DNA from: Toxoplasma gondii ME49 | Taxonomy: Eukaryota > Apicomplexa > Conoidasida > Eucoccidiorida > Sarcocystidae | Direction of reading: 5' to 3' | NCBI RefSeq assembly: GCF_000006565.2 | Contig: NC_031468.1 | Location: forward strand, 620,001 to 684,000 | Length of the DNA stretch: 64,000 nucleotides | Shown here: piece by piece, positions 22,158 through 34,819 of the stretch | Numbering within the stretch: position 1 is the first letter of the stretch | How the letters are laid out: each line of letters begins with the position of its first letter | Made by a program: the position numbers and the translations under genes | Notes under the pieces: generated by a model | What the model was told of the DNA's origin: nothing | Databases searched by the model: none | The model's input: the letters and a program-made list of their open reading frames with translations, nothing else

Positions 22158-23892
22158 TCACCGTCGTTCCTCAGCATTAAACGAGACGTTTGTGTCAAGC
22201 TCAGAGAGCCGTCTGAACCCAACTCCGGGTTGTGGCAGGTACAATGAGCCCGCAGTTGCTTGAAGGGGGTAAGGTGTGAAATAAGATGGTCCACCGTAGG
22301 GAAACGTAATCGGATACCACTCTCCGAAATTCGTCACTGCGCCAGCCTGTGGTCCTCGCATGTCGTAAGCCGCTGTCCAGCCGCTGTAGCGACCGACAGA
22401 AGGCGCTGGGCGGAGAAGAACGTCTGCATACGTTGCTTGGAGTTCTCGGGGCACCGCAGATGGCTCCAGATTTTCAGATGGTGAGGCACGCTTCTTGTCG
22501 ACTACAGATTTTCCAAAAATGATCGTCTTCGTCTCCGTAGTATCTGGTCCGATTGTTTGAACTGGTGGTTGCGATGTAGCTTCGGCAAGCCATGCGCAGC
22601 TGTATTCTAGAAGTTCGCAGATCCTGTCGGCATCTTTGGGGAAAGTAATTCCCCTGAAGGACCGTCTGCCTTCTGCCCGAGGTGCAAACAGTCTTTGGCA
22701 CACTGAAACGACTAAATGCAAAGTATCTGTGCTGACACGCGGTGGCTCAGCGGACATGGACTCGGGACCTGATAAACCTATTGTCGACAGAGATGACTCT
22801 GTGCCAGCGTGTGATTGGGGAAGCGCATCATTCGAAGAGTTTGAATCCTTTGCTAGAAACACGTTCGCTTTAGCCGGTTCTGACAGAGCACACAGGGACA
22901 ATAGAGCGAGGTTTAACGTCGATGTGACGGTATCCAGAAGGGAAATGAATACCCTCTACAAAATGAATCTGTTTCCTTGCTCCTGACCTGGGAATGAACA
23001 ACTGGCAGACAGGAGCGCAACGTGGAAGAATGTATCGGTCGACAGACACTCAACAACGTTCCACTTGAGTGTCCATGAACATATTTACCTGAGAGTTCCT
23101 TACTGGGTGTCGTTGCGTCGAAGGTGTCATCAAACACGCTCCGCAGGATTTCTGCTGCCACGGTGCCCAAACCGGGAGTCGATCGAGCCAATTTGACCCC
23201 GTCCATTGTGCTTTGGAGATGTGTGGCTAAATATTCGACAAAGACTCCGTAAAAGTTCTCTTTGGAGAACTCGCCTCGAGAGCCTGCGGAAGCAATGTTG
23301 GCCTCCCCGACACCTTTGTAACCTGCAGGGTGCGTGGGCAATGCTTGGAAATACTGGTATGAGCCGTTGGCCAAAGAAAGAAGCCAAACGTATATATATA
23401 TATATATATAGCACAGGAAGCGGAATGCCACACTAAGGGTGTGCTGTTCCCCGCTACCCCGTATGTTGCAGATGGCTTTTCTTTTCCCATGACGCGCTAG
23501 TCTACATTGTGAAGCTCTGACGAGCGACATGACAGACTGGACGGGCTACCGACGTCACAGAAATTAGCAGAATGCTGAACACAAGAAGTGCTCGCTTGGG
23601 TAATGTGCCGCTGTGATTAGTTTTTCTGTTGTCCGCACTCAGGCTTCCTCTTCCCCCCATCACTTTGAGCCCCTCGTCTGCCTGTATGTGAAAACGCACG
23701 ATCTGGATTGAAGCATTCAGCGACAACACACAGGGTGAAAAACATACCTTGGCATATGAATGGCTTTGCTGAATCGGGGGAGGAATGTGCGCGCGCGACG
23801 ACAGCGAAGCTGCCTGGTAATCTGGCTTCAACGAATGAGCATACACATATCATTAGTGACGGACATATGAACGTTACACAGATGCGCTGCAT
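22158..23892 (-). CDS. Small secreted protein of unknown family (3 exons, about 366 aa)
   Basis: Exons are 23892-23748, 23322-23089 and 22879-22158. An alternative exon-2 donor at 23104 (GTAAGG rather than GTAAAT) has the same phase and removes five residues. The start codon has a near-ideal context (GCGAAAATGC) and opens a signal peptide, MQRICVTFICPSLMICVCSF, with likely cleavage after SFVEA. No further membrane span is seen, so the product should be soluble after cleavage. The middle has helical stretches (VAAEILRSVFDDTF, CELLEYSCAWLAEA). The C-terminal third is rich in Pro, Tyr and Gly (YPITFPYGGPSYFTPYP) and ends in NAEERR. I recognise no domain. A short secreted coccidian protein like this could be a dense-granule or rhoptry protein, but that is inference from the signal peptide alone. 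Confidence 0.65.
23391..23410. repeat. (TA)n microsatellite in intron 1 of the small secreted-protein gene
   Basis: About ten TA units inside the 23747-23323 intron, close to the branch-point/acceptor end on the minus strand. Confidence 0.85.
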
Positions 23893-26800
23893 TTTCGCGG
23901 CAGCTAAAAGGTAGAGCGTCGGTAAAAAGTATGTGGCAGAGGAGGTCGTGCGAGCCTGTCATCAGAGATGGCGCAGGCTTTGGCGCAGCTCTCTGTTCAG
24001 GCTTTCTTTACTACGGAGCAAGCTTCTACTTTGCAATTTGAAGTTTCACACACACAATATTAAGTCCTACGGCAAGACAAGACAAACGAAGTAAAACCCT
24101 GCTGTGGTCCGTATATCTTTCGAGACGCTCGCCCCAGCTGCGCAGAACAGCCGCTCTCTGTGCTCGAAGATTTCCCATTGCCGTGCATCTTCGATGTCTA
24201 TCCGACAATCAACTGGTCTTTCACGCTTGCCCGGGGCATGCACACGTGTAGATGAAACACCCGTTTATAACTTGTGTCGTAAGTCACTAGACATGAGTTC
24301 CGGTTCCATTATTTCCGGCAATATATGCAGTTGATTCAACGCAATTGAACTGCGGTAGGCGTCATCGACGAATTTGAACTTCCTTTTTGGTATACATAAA
24401 CGCTTCTGTAGATCGCTTTTCCATTGTGGACTTGAGGCCGCTGTATGACATGCCTCGAAACTTGCATCCTTTCCGTGCCACTCTGGTTCACCAAGGTCCC
24501 TAAACCATTTAGAATCCATCAAATTTTCCAGATCGCAAGTTGTCGTCCCCAGATGGATGTAGTCTTGCTTGAATTGAAACCATTTGAACTACCCTTTTGA
24601 GGTGGCCGCCTTTTTTTCTCTGGGAGGGAATTTTGGCCACTATGTCGTCTTTATGGTAAATCACGATACAGGAGAGAATACTTCCACGCATTTCGCAAAC
24701 GGGCCGGTTGTGTCATGTCCGCGACGTCTCGCGTAATGGACCCGTACACGTCTGTTTTCGTTTGGGGAAGCGGGCAGCCCCTAGACACTTTCTGAACATC
24801 GAATAAAATTTGATCAGGTACATTTGTTCGCTGTCTTACACATGAGCTCTTGAAATTTCAGTGGTTACTCTACTTCTCACAAGCAACCCTCCCCCAAATT
24901 AAGCGATGCTGTAAACTGCCCAAGAAGGCAACAGTGTTTTGAAGAATACACATGTCTCTTTACTAGCATCAACAGAACAACATTGCTCTGCTATCTGTTC
25001 TTGCCCTCGTTGAACCCCTAATCTATTGGACGAATGCGTTCAGCCGACTTCGATGTTCTCCGACAAGAGAGCCTCGGTGCAGTGCGTGAAGCATGCCATT
25101 TCAGGCAACACTAACATATGGAAGCACGTGGGAAATTGTAGCTGGACCGACCGCTTCCAAATCGTTTCTCGTTTCAACACTGAAGCAAACGGATGCGTGT
25201 ACACTATCTCGTATTTGTCTGTTCAGCAACAAACATTGCGTTTCCGGTTGTCCCCAGCGGTGGGAAGGCATAACCCCGTTTTATAAGTCTGCAGGTAAAA
25301 TGTGGAGAATTTAGACACCCCACAGTTCGAGGCACTCTACATTCGCTTCGTTTCCTCTTCGTCACTTCGTGTAATCAACCCTCTCGTTTTGTGGTCGAGT
25401 TGAAGCTGGAACACGAGGCCATCAGAATGCACAGTCTGCCGCCTGGAAGGCCCGCGCAAAATCAGGGAGGCGTCTTGCAGCGGCGGCTCTGTTCCTGTCG
25501 GAGACCGCGGTGACGTTTCCCGAATCGAAGTGAAACAACACCTCTAATTATCCCTGAATGAAAGGATTTTATCTCAGATCTACGACAACATATTCTCCCG
25601 AGTGACGAGTCATGAAAAAGGACGAGTGACAACAGTTTTTTTTCACACGAACTCTATGCTGAGGCTTGTCGCACATGCCCAAGAGACAGCGAGGCTCCCG
25701 CTGTGTTCAGTTGCCTGTGTGCTTACCTGTGGTAAATTCTCCGTTTTTCCTCCGCTTGTCAGCAAAGAGATATCCGTTCCTCCTAGACGTTATCTTTAGC
25801 TCCCCGTCATCTTTTTGAGGTGCCTCCCGTCACGACTGGTCTAATCTCTTTCGCCAACTGAGTCTCGGCTTCCTCCGGGAACGGTGCGAGCCTACGAACA
25901 CATGCATTGTCTCTCCTGATCAGCTCTTTCGGTTCATCTCCGCTCGAGTCACAACACAAGACTGGAATCCTGCCGTGTCTTTTTTTAGAAGTGCACACTT
26001 TCATTGTGATTCACCACGCTTCATAGACTGACTATCAAGCGGTTGAGCGAGCCGTGACGTTCACTGGACACCGGATGATGACAGCCCGCGACGACTAAAC
26101 GACTAAACGCTACAGGTTAGTCTCCTATTCGTGCAATGTTTCATTGTTTCCGCGTCATGTACTTCTCCTGACATGTTCCTTTCATTCGGAATAGATCTGT
26201 CCTTCGGATGGGCGGCTTGTCTTTTCCTAGTGTTTAGCTCTTGCTTAATGCTCTGCAAACAAACACATTTTCTTGCTTCAGGTGTTTCGCACGTTCCAAA
26301 TGGTTCTAGCCTCATTTCGCTGTTTCCTGTTCAGAATGCCAAGCTATTCATTGAAAAGCTCGGCTCTGGTTCCCATAAACCGCCTGCTTTTCTGCGGCGA
26401 AGAAACCCGTGTTTTCCATGTTTTTTACCGGATGGGTCGTTGTCGGCCGTTTTCAACTGTGGATTTCAGCTGGTGCAAATTCGTTGCTGAACTAAGACCG
26501 GCAATGGTGAGGGGCGCATGACAGTCAGCTTTAAAAGCACTCATTGAACCTAGCATCTTTTCATCTCCCGTTCGGATCTTTCGGTTTCCTTCTTTTTTAG
26601 ATTGAATACACATTGAAACAATATCAATAACAACGTGGAAAGATTCTTCTACGTATTTGCTTTGGTGCTACACAGTGTGCAGAAAAGCACGTCTTCGGTT
26701 GCTCGGAGAAAGAATGATGCATATTTTAGGTTGCCCGCCCAAACGAATTGATCGATACTTTTCGGAATGCGGAACCATGCCCGTGGTCGTTTGCCACCTG

Positions 26801-27063
26801 CTGCTTTTATTCTTCGGACGTCGTTTTTTAAGCGGTTCTCTCCTCCACTCTCCTGTTGTGTGCTGCCACTGTCCATACATGGTGCTCTCATGCTTCCCGA
26901 ACTCTGTACAGAAACCGCCGAGAAACCTTGGATTATCATGCTTCTACTCCGCGAAGGAACTGCCCTGATCGAGAAACCCTTTCGAAAAGCCAAGAACTTT
27001 TACACACATGCTCCGCTCCTCACCTTTACTCACATCCACACATCACTTTACCAATAGACAAAA
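23893..27063. other. Intergenic region between divergent genes
   Basis: About 3.2 kb carrying the promoters of the secreted-protein gene (leftward) and the capping-protein gene (rightward). An 85-codon minus-strand ORF at 24265-24522 reads like protein (beginning MMDSKWFRDLGEPEW) but has no signal peptide, splice partner or known relative; I leave it as a weak candidate. Plus-strand ORFs at 26131-26993 look random or belong to the 5' UTR. Confidence 0.4.
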
Positions 27064-29175
27064 ATGGAAGATGCGGCAAATGGAGACTCTCAGCTCTCTG
27101 CTGGAGTTGACGCCCCTCGCTCAAATGTAGAGGAAGACTCTGGAGATGCTGAAACGCTGGCGAAAACCCGATGCATTGTTCGCTTTTTTGCGAACAACAG
27201 CCCTCCTGACCAACTCAAGAGCGTCGTGGAAGGTACGAACAACCGCCGACGAATTATCCACGCCTTTTCAGGGCCACTCGCAGTTCCCTAGGTTTGTCGA
27301 GATGTGCAATTTCTCCCCTAATTGCATGCTATTGTGCCTGCTTGTGTTTCCCGTGGACGTTTTTTTCTCCCTGTTCATGACATACAAGTCTTCTGTTGAA
27401 AAAAACATGTTCATGAACCGCACACTCTCCATTGATAAATCAATCAACTCAGACACGCTGTTTAAATTCGTGCACGCATGTGTGGGATATGTCTCTATCG
27501 TGTATTTCACTTTTCAAAAACATTTATAAACAATATGTCCAGTTAAATAATTAGATTTTGTGCAAATCTACCAGCAGGCGTTCCCGAAAGCCACAGGCTG
27601 TGCGCCTTCGCTCTCTAGTCTTCGCACACCTTCTCATGCAGACCACCATGCCTCCGTATATATATATATATATATATATATTTGTAAATATATAAGTTTG
27701 TATATGTGTCAACAAGCAGAATTTGTATGCAGATGATGGTGTCGAATCGATTTCCACGGAATTATACTGCCATGAGTACTGCGTTTGTTCTTCCCTGCAC
27801 AGGACGGATAGCACGTTGTCTGTTATGGCTCTACATCTCTCTCTCTGTGAAGATGCGTTGCTGCTTCTCTCTAGACTGCGAAATGCTGGCGGCAGATGGA
27901 AATCTGATGGATTACGATTTCTTGGAAGGCGTTTTGGAAACTGCGCATGACGAGACACTTGCCCTCTTTGCCTTTGCCCCAGGTGAAGGTCAACCCGTCG
28001 TCCAGGTAGGGCGCGCGCGCTACGAGGTCGCCGTTTGTTTTCTCGAGCTTACGCCCTTCTCTTCTCGTTCCGTTCCTTTCCCGGCCAAAGCGTTTTTCAC
28101 ACTCTAGAAGTCAATTTGAATCTGCATGTATGTCTGCGTCCTTTCATGGACATCTGCCCTTCTACCGTGCTGCTGCCGGTCACAGTCTTCCTGACTTGCG
28201 GCAGCTTTTCTTCCTTGAGTTGCCTCCGTACCAATTTAGCAGTCCCCCACCTACTACTTTTGTATGCATTCAGCGCATAGATGCCTTCGTTTTGCTGTTT
28301 CTGCGTGTGTGTTCCCTTCTTTCGAAACTTCACTTGAGAGAGAGACAAATATAAGTAGAGAGGCACAGCGCAGGCAGGGACGGGTAGCCTCTCCGTTCGT
28401 TCCCGTAACGTTCACCGGGCAATTTCAGATGCATTTGGGCGACGTCGGCGAAAGTCAGGAAATCCACGACGCATGCCGTACCATGACTTTGACCCTGGAC
28501 AGGGTCTGCATGTAAAGGCCACTCGCGGCTCCGAGAGGGAAGGTCGGTTTCCTGGAGAACAGGGACGATTTGGAGGACGAAGATCGCTGCAACTAAGAAA
28601 TCAACTCATGAGATGAATTTAGATTTAGAGCACAGTGAACAAATACAAGGTGTTTTGACGGGGGATAGATGCAGCTGCCGGTTTCTGTGGAGACCTGTTC
28701 ATGTAGGCTGGTCGCCTACACATACAGAGACAGGGGTGACTCTGGCTTTTCTTTTCCATCTGACAGGGGATCATGTGCCGCGAGGGCAAACTCGGAGACA
28801 ACGTGTACCTCTATCCGCCGGCGAAGCTGACCGTCACGATCTCCCATTCCACCTGCGTAAGGCTATTCCACGGATTCTCCACTTTCAAAGCACTCCTCCC
28901 ATGGAATTTCATTCACTGAAAAGAAACGCAAAGCAGACACCTGATCGGGAACGACGCTGTTTTCCGCACAGATGCTCTTGCATACTTATGTGTGCCAAGC
29001 ATATACTTTAAAATAAGATCTCCGAATAGGGAAACCTTTTAATATTTTTGAAAATAAAAAAACATATGCACACAAGGATTTGGTTACTACCTGCTTACTT
29101 CTGCAGATAAATCATCAAATAGATTTTGATATGCATTTTGGCAACCATCCATAACGAGACTGAGGTGATTTCTTG

Positions 29176-29211
<36 letters not shown>

Positions 29212-31635
29212 CATGCCTATATCTATTTGTATGTAGTCTCCCACATGTTCCGTTATCTTCCAGGCGAGCAGCCAATTTGCAGTTTTTCAATGCATTCCTG
29301 TGCTCAGGCTCTTCTTCTCCCTCCTCGTCCCGCGTCGCCGTCATGCTTCCCGGAGGAGCTTGAACCTTATCGGTAGGCCATTCTCAGTTTCGGGTTCCAG
29401 AATGTTCAATTGGGATGGTTCCAGCGTCTTCATATTTTCATTTATGTTGTGGAGATACGCATCGATTCCGCCTTCGCTTTGTGTTTTTCCTGTGACAAAA
29501 AAGGATATTTGTAAAGGAAAGGATATTTGTAGGTTTTCCCCCCTTCTCTCCTTTCCTCGGATGAACTTCAAGGTTCTCTGTCTCCGTCAACGTTTTCTGC
29601 GTCGATCCGTGTAGAAAGCCTAGAATTTCCATCTCAGCCCCACGCTGACTCTCACGAATTGCAGCGAACGTCTTGAACGTGCGTCCGCTTCCTCTTCCTC
29701 AGTCTCCGCATACCGGTCTTCACCGTGTTAGTTTTCTCTTCTTCATTTTGTTTCTCTGTCTCGTTTGTTGCCTCTTCCTCGCTGGATGCGTTTCTTGTTT
29801 TCTCTTCACGATATCCACTTCTGTGGAGTCCATGGGGCTGACGTCTCTAGCATACCATTCTTTTCGATGGTAGTCTTGAGCTTTTTGAAACAACAACGCT
29901 TTCATCCTGAATAACATCATCGTGGATCCTTGTCACTGATGTTACCAAGCAGTAGTGTACGTGCAAAACAGTCATCAAACTTATAGCTTAAAACGTTGTT
30001 CAAATCACATGTAGCACCCAACGCCTGCATTCGAGAACTTGTTCCATTCACAACTTACAGTAGATCTCACATCGAAAAGAGACACCGTGGTGGATTTGTC
30101 TGCGCCCTCGTGTTTTTTCTTTTCCTCGCCTTTTGCGCCTGTCCCCACTTCTTAGGCAAGCGCTTGAAGACACCTTCAGCTGCTATGTCGGTCTGCGCTA
30201 TTCCGATGATTCCGTGGAGCCCCGTCGCTCCGCGGTTCGGACGCGCCACGCCTCGGCTGTCTATTCGCGCGTTTTGTCAGAAAATGAAAAGGAGACAACG
30301 GAAGCCTCGGACGCTTCTTCAAGCGGCGAGTCCGACACTTACGTCCCGCCTCAGTCGTCTTCAGCTGTTGCGTTCGTGAAAGAAGGAGGAGGAAAAGTCT
30401 ACAAACTGACAGCCGCCATGTCGCTGAGACACAGCAATGCCGAAAGCTGCTGGTACAGAAAAAAGGATATCCATGGGGGTTTTCTCAGTACCATTTGCCA
30501 CCTAGATCTCCCTTTGTCGTAGACCGGTCCCAGGCAATGTGCTTCCTCATGTTTGCAGAAACAGGGGGAAGAGACATGCAAACTCTTTTTCTCAGAGCTG
30601 GTCTTCTCAGTGCTGGTCTGCAGTCCTGCGCGTGCACTTGAAAATACACGTAGTTCTGTTTTATTTTCATACGAGACAAATATATATATATATATATATA
30701 TATGTATATGCATATTTACATATATATATATATATATTTATATGTTTGTATAGATATTTCGGTAAGTATGCGTGTATGCATGGGTATGCACACACGTGTA
30801 TGTATATGTGTATCCATATGGTCAAGAAGACGCTTGCCTTTGCACATACTTGCGGATACGTTTGTGACTATGCTTGTCTTTTTGATGTAGGGCGGCGGCG
30901 CGGACGTCGTACTGGGAAGTTTATTTCTCCGTGGCGACTCAGCGCTTGGTGATCGAGGTGAGGCGAAAAGGTGGAGGCCGGGGGATCCTGTACAGCTTTC
31001 GCTCCTGTCTTCCTCAGTGCCTTTGGAAACGTTTTTCCGCTTTTCCTTTCTCTTCAGGGCGAAGTGCGTCTGCGTTCCCACACCTGTGAGGACTGGAACG
31101 CCCAAGTGGACTACAGGCGCCGCTTCGTTTCGCGCGAGGCAGCAGCCGGAAAGGGGGAGACAGTAGGTACAGACAACTCGGAAGAGAGAGAACAGAAGAA
31201 CGGTAACGACACACCTCAGACTGCCGAGCACCTGCCACCGGAAGCTCGAGCGAAAGGAGTGTCTGAGAAGCACGGAAAACGCGTTGCTGATTGGCAAGAG
31301 GGCCTCTACGTGGAAAACTGTCGAGATGTCGAGGATCCCACGGCCCTTGCCCGGCACGTCATCGAGTTCATCAAAACCAAAGAAACGGATGTCTTGAGCG
31401 ATGAAAAGCACTACTTTCATGTTTATGGTAAGGCGCTTGATATAAAAGACACAAACGGTCTTGGTTTCCTTCTGTAGTGACTGGTCACCCTGTTATGTCC
31501 CGCGGCGCTTCATCACACACCCTGTCGTTTGTCTTTCTTCTCTCTGCAGTACCGGATACCCTGCGATCGCTTCGTCGTGTTCTCTCCCTCACAGGGAGGA
31601 GTTTCGACTGGCAACAGCAGTCTCTTCAACTGTAG
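27064..31635 (+). CDS. F-actin-capping protein subunit alpha (CapZ-alpha), 7 exons, 400 aa
   Basis: Exons are 27064-27232, 27875-28005, 28429-28511, 30156-30452, 30891-30957, 31058-31427 and 31550-31635; every phase matches (1, 0, 2, 2, 0, 1). The product should pair with a beta subunit and cap actin filament barbed ends. Compared with animal CapZ-alpha, the order of conserved pieces is kept. IVRFFANNSPPDQLKSVVED matches the N-terminal helices (KFITHAPPGEF...). HLGDVGESQ matches EHGDLGNSR, SCWAAARTSYWEV matches the FWNGRWRSEW signature, and LARHVIEFIK matches AKEFIKII. The C-terminal tentacle TLRSLRRVLSLTGRSFDW matches TFKALRRQLPVTRTKIDW. The start has an ideal context (ACAAAAATGG). The usual length is about 286 residues; the excess comes from two Ser/Glu-rich insertions, in exons 4 and 6. 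Identity is judged by eye from memory of the family. Confidence 0.85.
27657..27681. repeat. (TA)n microsatellite in intron 1 of the CapZ-alpha gene
   Basis: About twelve TA units about 195 bp before exon 2. Confidence 0.85.
28767..28856 (+). other. Exon-like 90-nt element in intron 3 of the CapZ-alpha gene
   Basis: This element has a strong acceptor (pyrimidine tract then CTGACAG) and a good donor (CTGC before GTAAGG). It is open in phase 0 and encodes 30 residues including GKLGDNVYLYPPAKLTVT. It cannot be added between exons 3 and 4, since the phase would then run into a stop. It could follow exon 2 directly in phase 0, but then does not fit exon 4. Its peptide resembles the CapZ-alpha strand region that exon 3 also encodes. 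It may be an alternative exon, a relic or chance. Confidence 0.3.
29178..29208. repeat. (TA)n microsatellite in intron 3 of the CapZ-alpha gene
   Basis: About fifteen AT units, the longest such run in this gene, inside its 1.6-kb intron. Confidence 0.9.
30680..30736. repeat. Paired (TA)n microsatellites in intron 4 of the CapZ-alpha gene
   Basis: Two TA runs (about 30680-30703 and 30719-30736) separated by a short stretch containing GTATATGCATATTTAC, all between exons 4 and 5. Confidence 0.85.
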
Positions 31636-33464
31636 TGTGGACTTCCATTTGGAGGTTTCAGAAACAACATCGCTGCACCATCGTCCATCACCAGCTGATT
31701 CACTTTCTGCCTGGCGCCGGCTGTCCTTGCACTGTCCAGCTTTTTCTCGGCTCTTCCAGCAGTGTGGAAAACGCTCTGCAGGCGCTGCAGCTGACGACCA
31801 CAAGCACAGCGTCGTTTCCGTATAACGCCCCAGCGAAATTTAGGCGAAAGGGCATCAAGCTCTGAGTTGCTGATTCTTTCTGTCTTGCCTCCTTCCTGCC
31901 TCTTCCCATTTAAACTCTTCAGACTTTTTAAGACGGCAAGCGACGTCTGTGTGGACGTGCTGACGTGCCTAGCACTCATGCGCTTAGACTGTTCGACTTG
32001 GATCGCTCTTTGTCTCTAAATGTAGATGTGCATGTATCGGTAGTACGCAGATACACAGCGTTGATGCGGGTATATCTAGATGCAAAAGGTTATTTCCTTA
32101 AACGGCAGGTGTCAAGAAATCCTTTAAATCTAGAGGTTGTTGGTCCAGCCTTGATAGGGAACTGCGGAAAATGTTCTCGGAGGCTCCCTCCTGTCGAAGG
32201 TTTCGGTGGGGAAAAGTTCCTGAATAAAAAAACCACTTCTCTTCATCCCCACATCGCGGCCGATTTCGTGTGTCGCTGATCCTTTTGCATTCTCATAGAT
32301 ATTCGCTCAAGAGGTCCGTAGGGGGCACTTGAGTTCTGACGTTTTTATTCTGACCTACCGCGCCGGCTCTTGCGTCCTTCGTGGGTGCTTCTCCAGAGAC
32401 AAATGCAAATGTCACACTTCCACCGTACGCACACATCGCTCACAAGCTTACTCTTTCAAGGACCACTTGACAAAGACATAGGTGTAGATCATTGATCTCT
32501 ATTGCGTGTTCCCTCGCTTTCCGTAGAGCTGGCCAGGCGCATACATCTCGAACTTTTATATCCTACATCTCTATCTCGCTGTTTCCGATCTATTTCTTTC
32601 TTTACCTATATGCGTGTGGGACGGAATGTATTTGTGACTGAAACAAAACCTCTTTCTCCCGTCTTTGTTCTTTGTCAACAAAGACAGCAGGTTTCCCGGA
32701 CGTTCCTTGCTCTTGGAATTTAGGGAAGCAACACTTGGCACGCGAAAAGGAACCGCCTTTGTGAGGTGCTACCGGAAGGTGGGAAGCTCCGCACGTGACA
32801 CGAGAACAGAAAATGAGAAAAATTCCCTCTCTGCTTCACGGTTCTGGCCTTTCTCCGAGGAGCAACGGCAACACAATGTCACTTTTCTTGTGAACCTGTG
32901 CCAAGCATTTCGATTTTTGAGCCACAAAATTCTCTGTATAAAAAGTGGAGGAATGGACGTCTTTTCCGCATCCTCAAAGAACATCGATAAATCGGTAGAG
33001 AGAAAACACGGAACCTGGGGAGAGCCCGACCAAACAGAAATGCGTCTTAGCACACTCGCATGTAGAAAGAAACGCGAGGCGCAGATCTTCGGTACTTCAT
33101 CATATGATGGAATCTTTGGCGGTTCCCTCGATCTTTACCGGAAGCAAATGTACATATGTGTTCATCTATTTCTACAAGCATGCATTCCCATGCATCAATA
33201 TTTACCTGTATTTTACATATGTATATATATATATATATTTAAATGCAGATACATACGTGTAGGTCTAATATATGAAGAGACACCAGCTACGGCCTGAGTC
33301 TCTGTTTCCCGTTTTTTTCAAGAGCCGCTTCTGCAAAGACACCAACTGCCTTTCTCTAGGGATCCCCAACCTGCTGGAACACCTGCTCCCTCTGATTCAA
33401 GAAGCTCCCTCTGTTCTTTCTTATCCCCGTCCACAAATGCACATTACATGTGTGCAAATGGGAA

Positions 33465-33467
<3 letters not shown>

Positions 33468-33498
<31 letters not shown>
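33468..33498. repeat. (TA)n microsatellite
   Basis: About fifteen AT units in the non-coding spacer. Confidence 0.9.
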
Positions 33499-33500
<2 letters not shown>

Positions 33501-34792
33501 TTCGATGCAAGTATACAAAAGCCCTTTGTGAGCGAGTCTTGCGTTTTTTTGTCTTCTGACGAAAGGGAATTCGCAAGACTCGGATATCATTTCCTTCACT
33601 TTGGAGTGAAGCTACAGAGTTCCCGGTTTTCTTCCGGCTTTGTTTCCCGGCATTTTTGTCTCTTGGTCTGCGCGTTTGATTTGCATGCGTTGTCTGTCCG
33701 CCGACGCCAGGCCTTCGGGGACCACCTGAGCAAACCGAGAGGATGAGGTGGCGGTCGCCGACGAGGACAAGTTTCCTCCTGTGTTGAGGGCGAGAAATCG
33801 TGTGAGAGGGAGAGAAGAAGAAGCTGGAACGGACGCATGCCCGTGGCTTCTCTCTGCCGTGGTGGAGCTCCCCTTTGCTTTGCATTCTATGTTGTTTGCG
33901 ACGAGAGACACTCTTCGTAGCTTCAAATGGAACGCATGCCGCGCGCCCACCCGCGTCCCATGTCCTTGTCTCCATTTGCCTCGGCACCTTCCCCACCGAA
34001 AATCCCCAACGAGGACGAGGAAGTAGAGAGAAGGGCGGCGACAGGAGCCGAGGAGGGAGAAGAGTCGCAAAGCTGAAGACAAGCGTAGACGTTTTCGAGC
34101 TGGGTCTTCTCGCTCTCCCTCCTGCACGCTCCGAGCCTTCTGTCTAGACGCTACTTTGTCGCTTGGAAGTTCGATGAACCGGCCAGTGTCAGAGTCTGCG
34201 CGAACGAGCCTGCGGGCCCGCGTTTGTCTGAGGAGCTGCTTGCTTCAGGCTGTCTCAGAAAAATATCTACATTCGTTCACCTCGCGGTCTTCGAGAACGA
34301 CACACGCACACTGGTCTTCTCTTAACTCCTTATTACTCCGCGCTTTCTCTCCTGGCGTCCTCTCGATCTTCTCTGTCGAGCAGACGACAGGGAGGAGACA
34401 GCTTGCCGAAGTCGAAGCTGTATCTTTTTGTCGCCGTCCTTTCCGTCCTGCAAGACACCTTTCACAGTTTCATGAGCACTAGCAACGCCACTTCGAGTCT
34501 GCTCATCGCTTCCCTGCTTCTTACAGCCTTTTTTTCTCTCACACTTCCCTTCTTCGTGTCCTGTGTTCTGACGCCGCTTCGCCTTCTTATCTTTCCTTGT
34601 CTTCCCACTCGGAGGAAAAAGAGTGAAGGCCGACGCGGCAAAAACTGTCGGATGTCCTCTTGCTCCTGCGACGCCCTATCCTCGCTTTTCTCTTTCTTCT
34701 CCAAGGTCCGAAACGTCCGGCGGCTGTTCCCCTTCCACCCGCCTCGAAAACACCCGAGGAAGCCGCCTCATCTTCGTCTCGCTCCCGAGACG

Positions 34793-34819
34793 CCCCCCCC
34801 CCCCACACACACACACTCT
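34793..34819. repeat. Poly-C run followed by (AC)n
   Basis: A run of about 12 C runs straight into about seven CA units. Both parts are prone to slippage and to assembly or base-calling error. Confidence 0.85.

Noticed and set aside
32665..33297. 210-codon plus-strand ORF
   Set aside because: It runs into a (TA)n tract, has no start context or family features, and lies in the 3' flank of CapZ-alpha.
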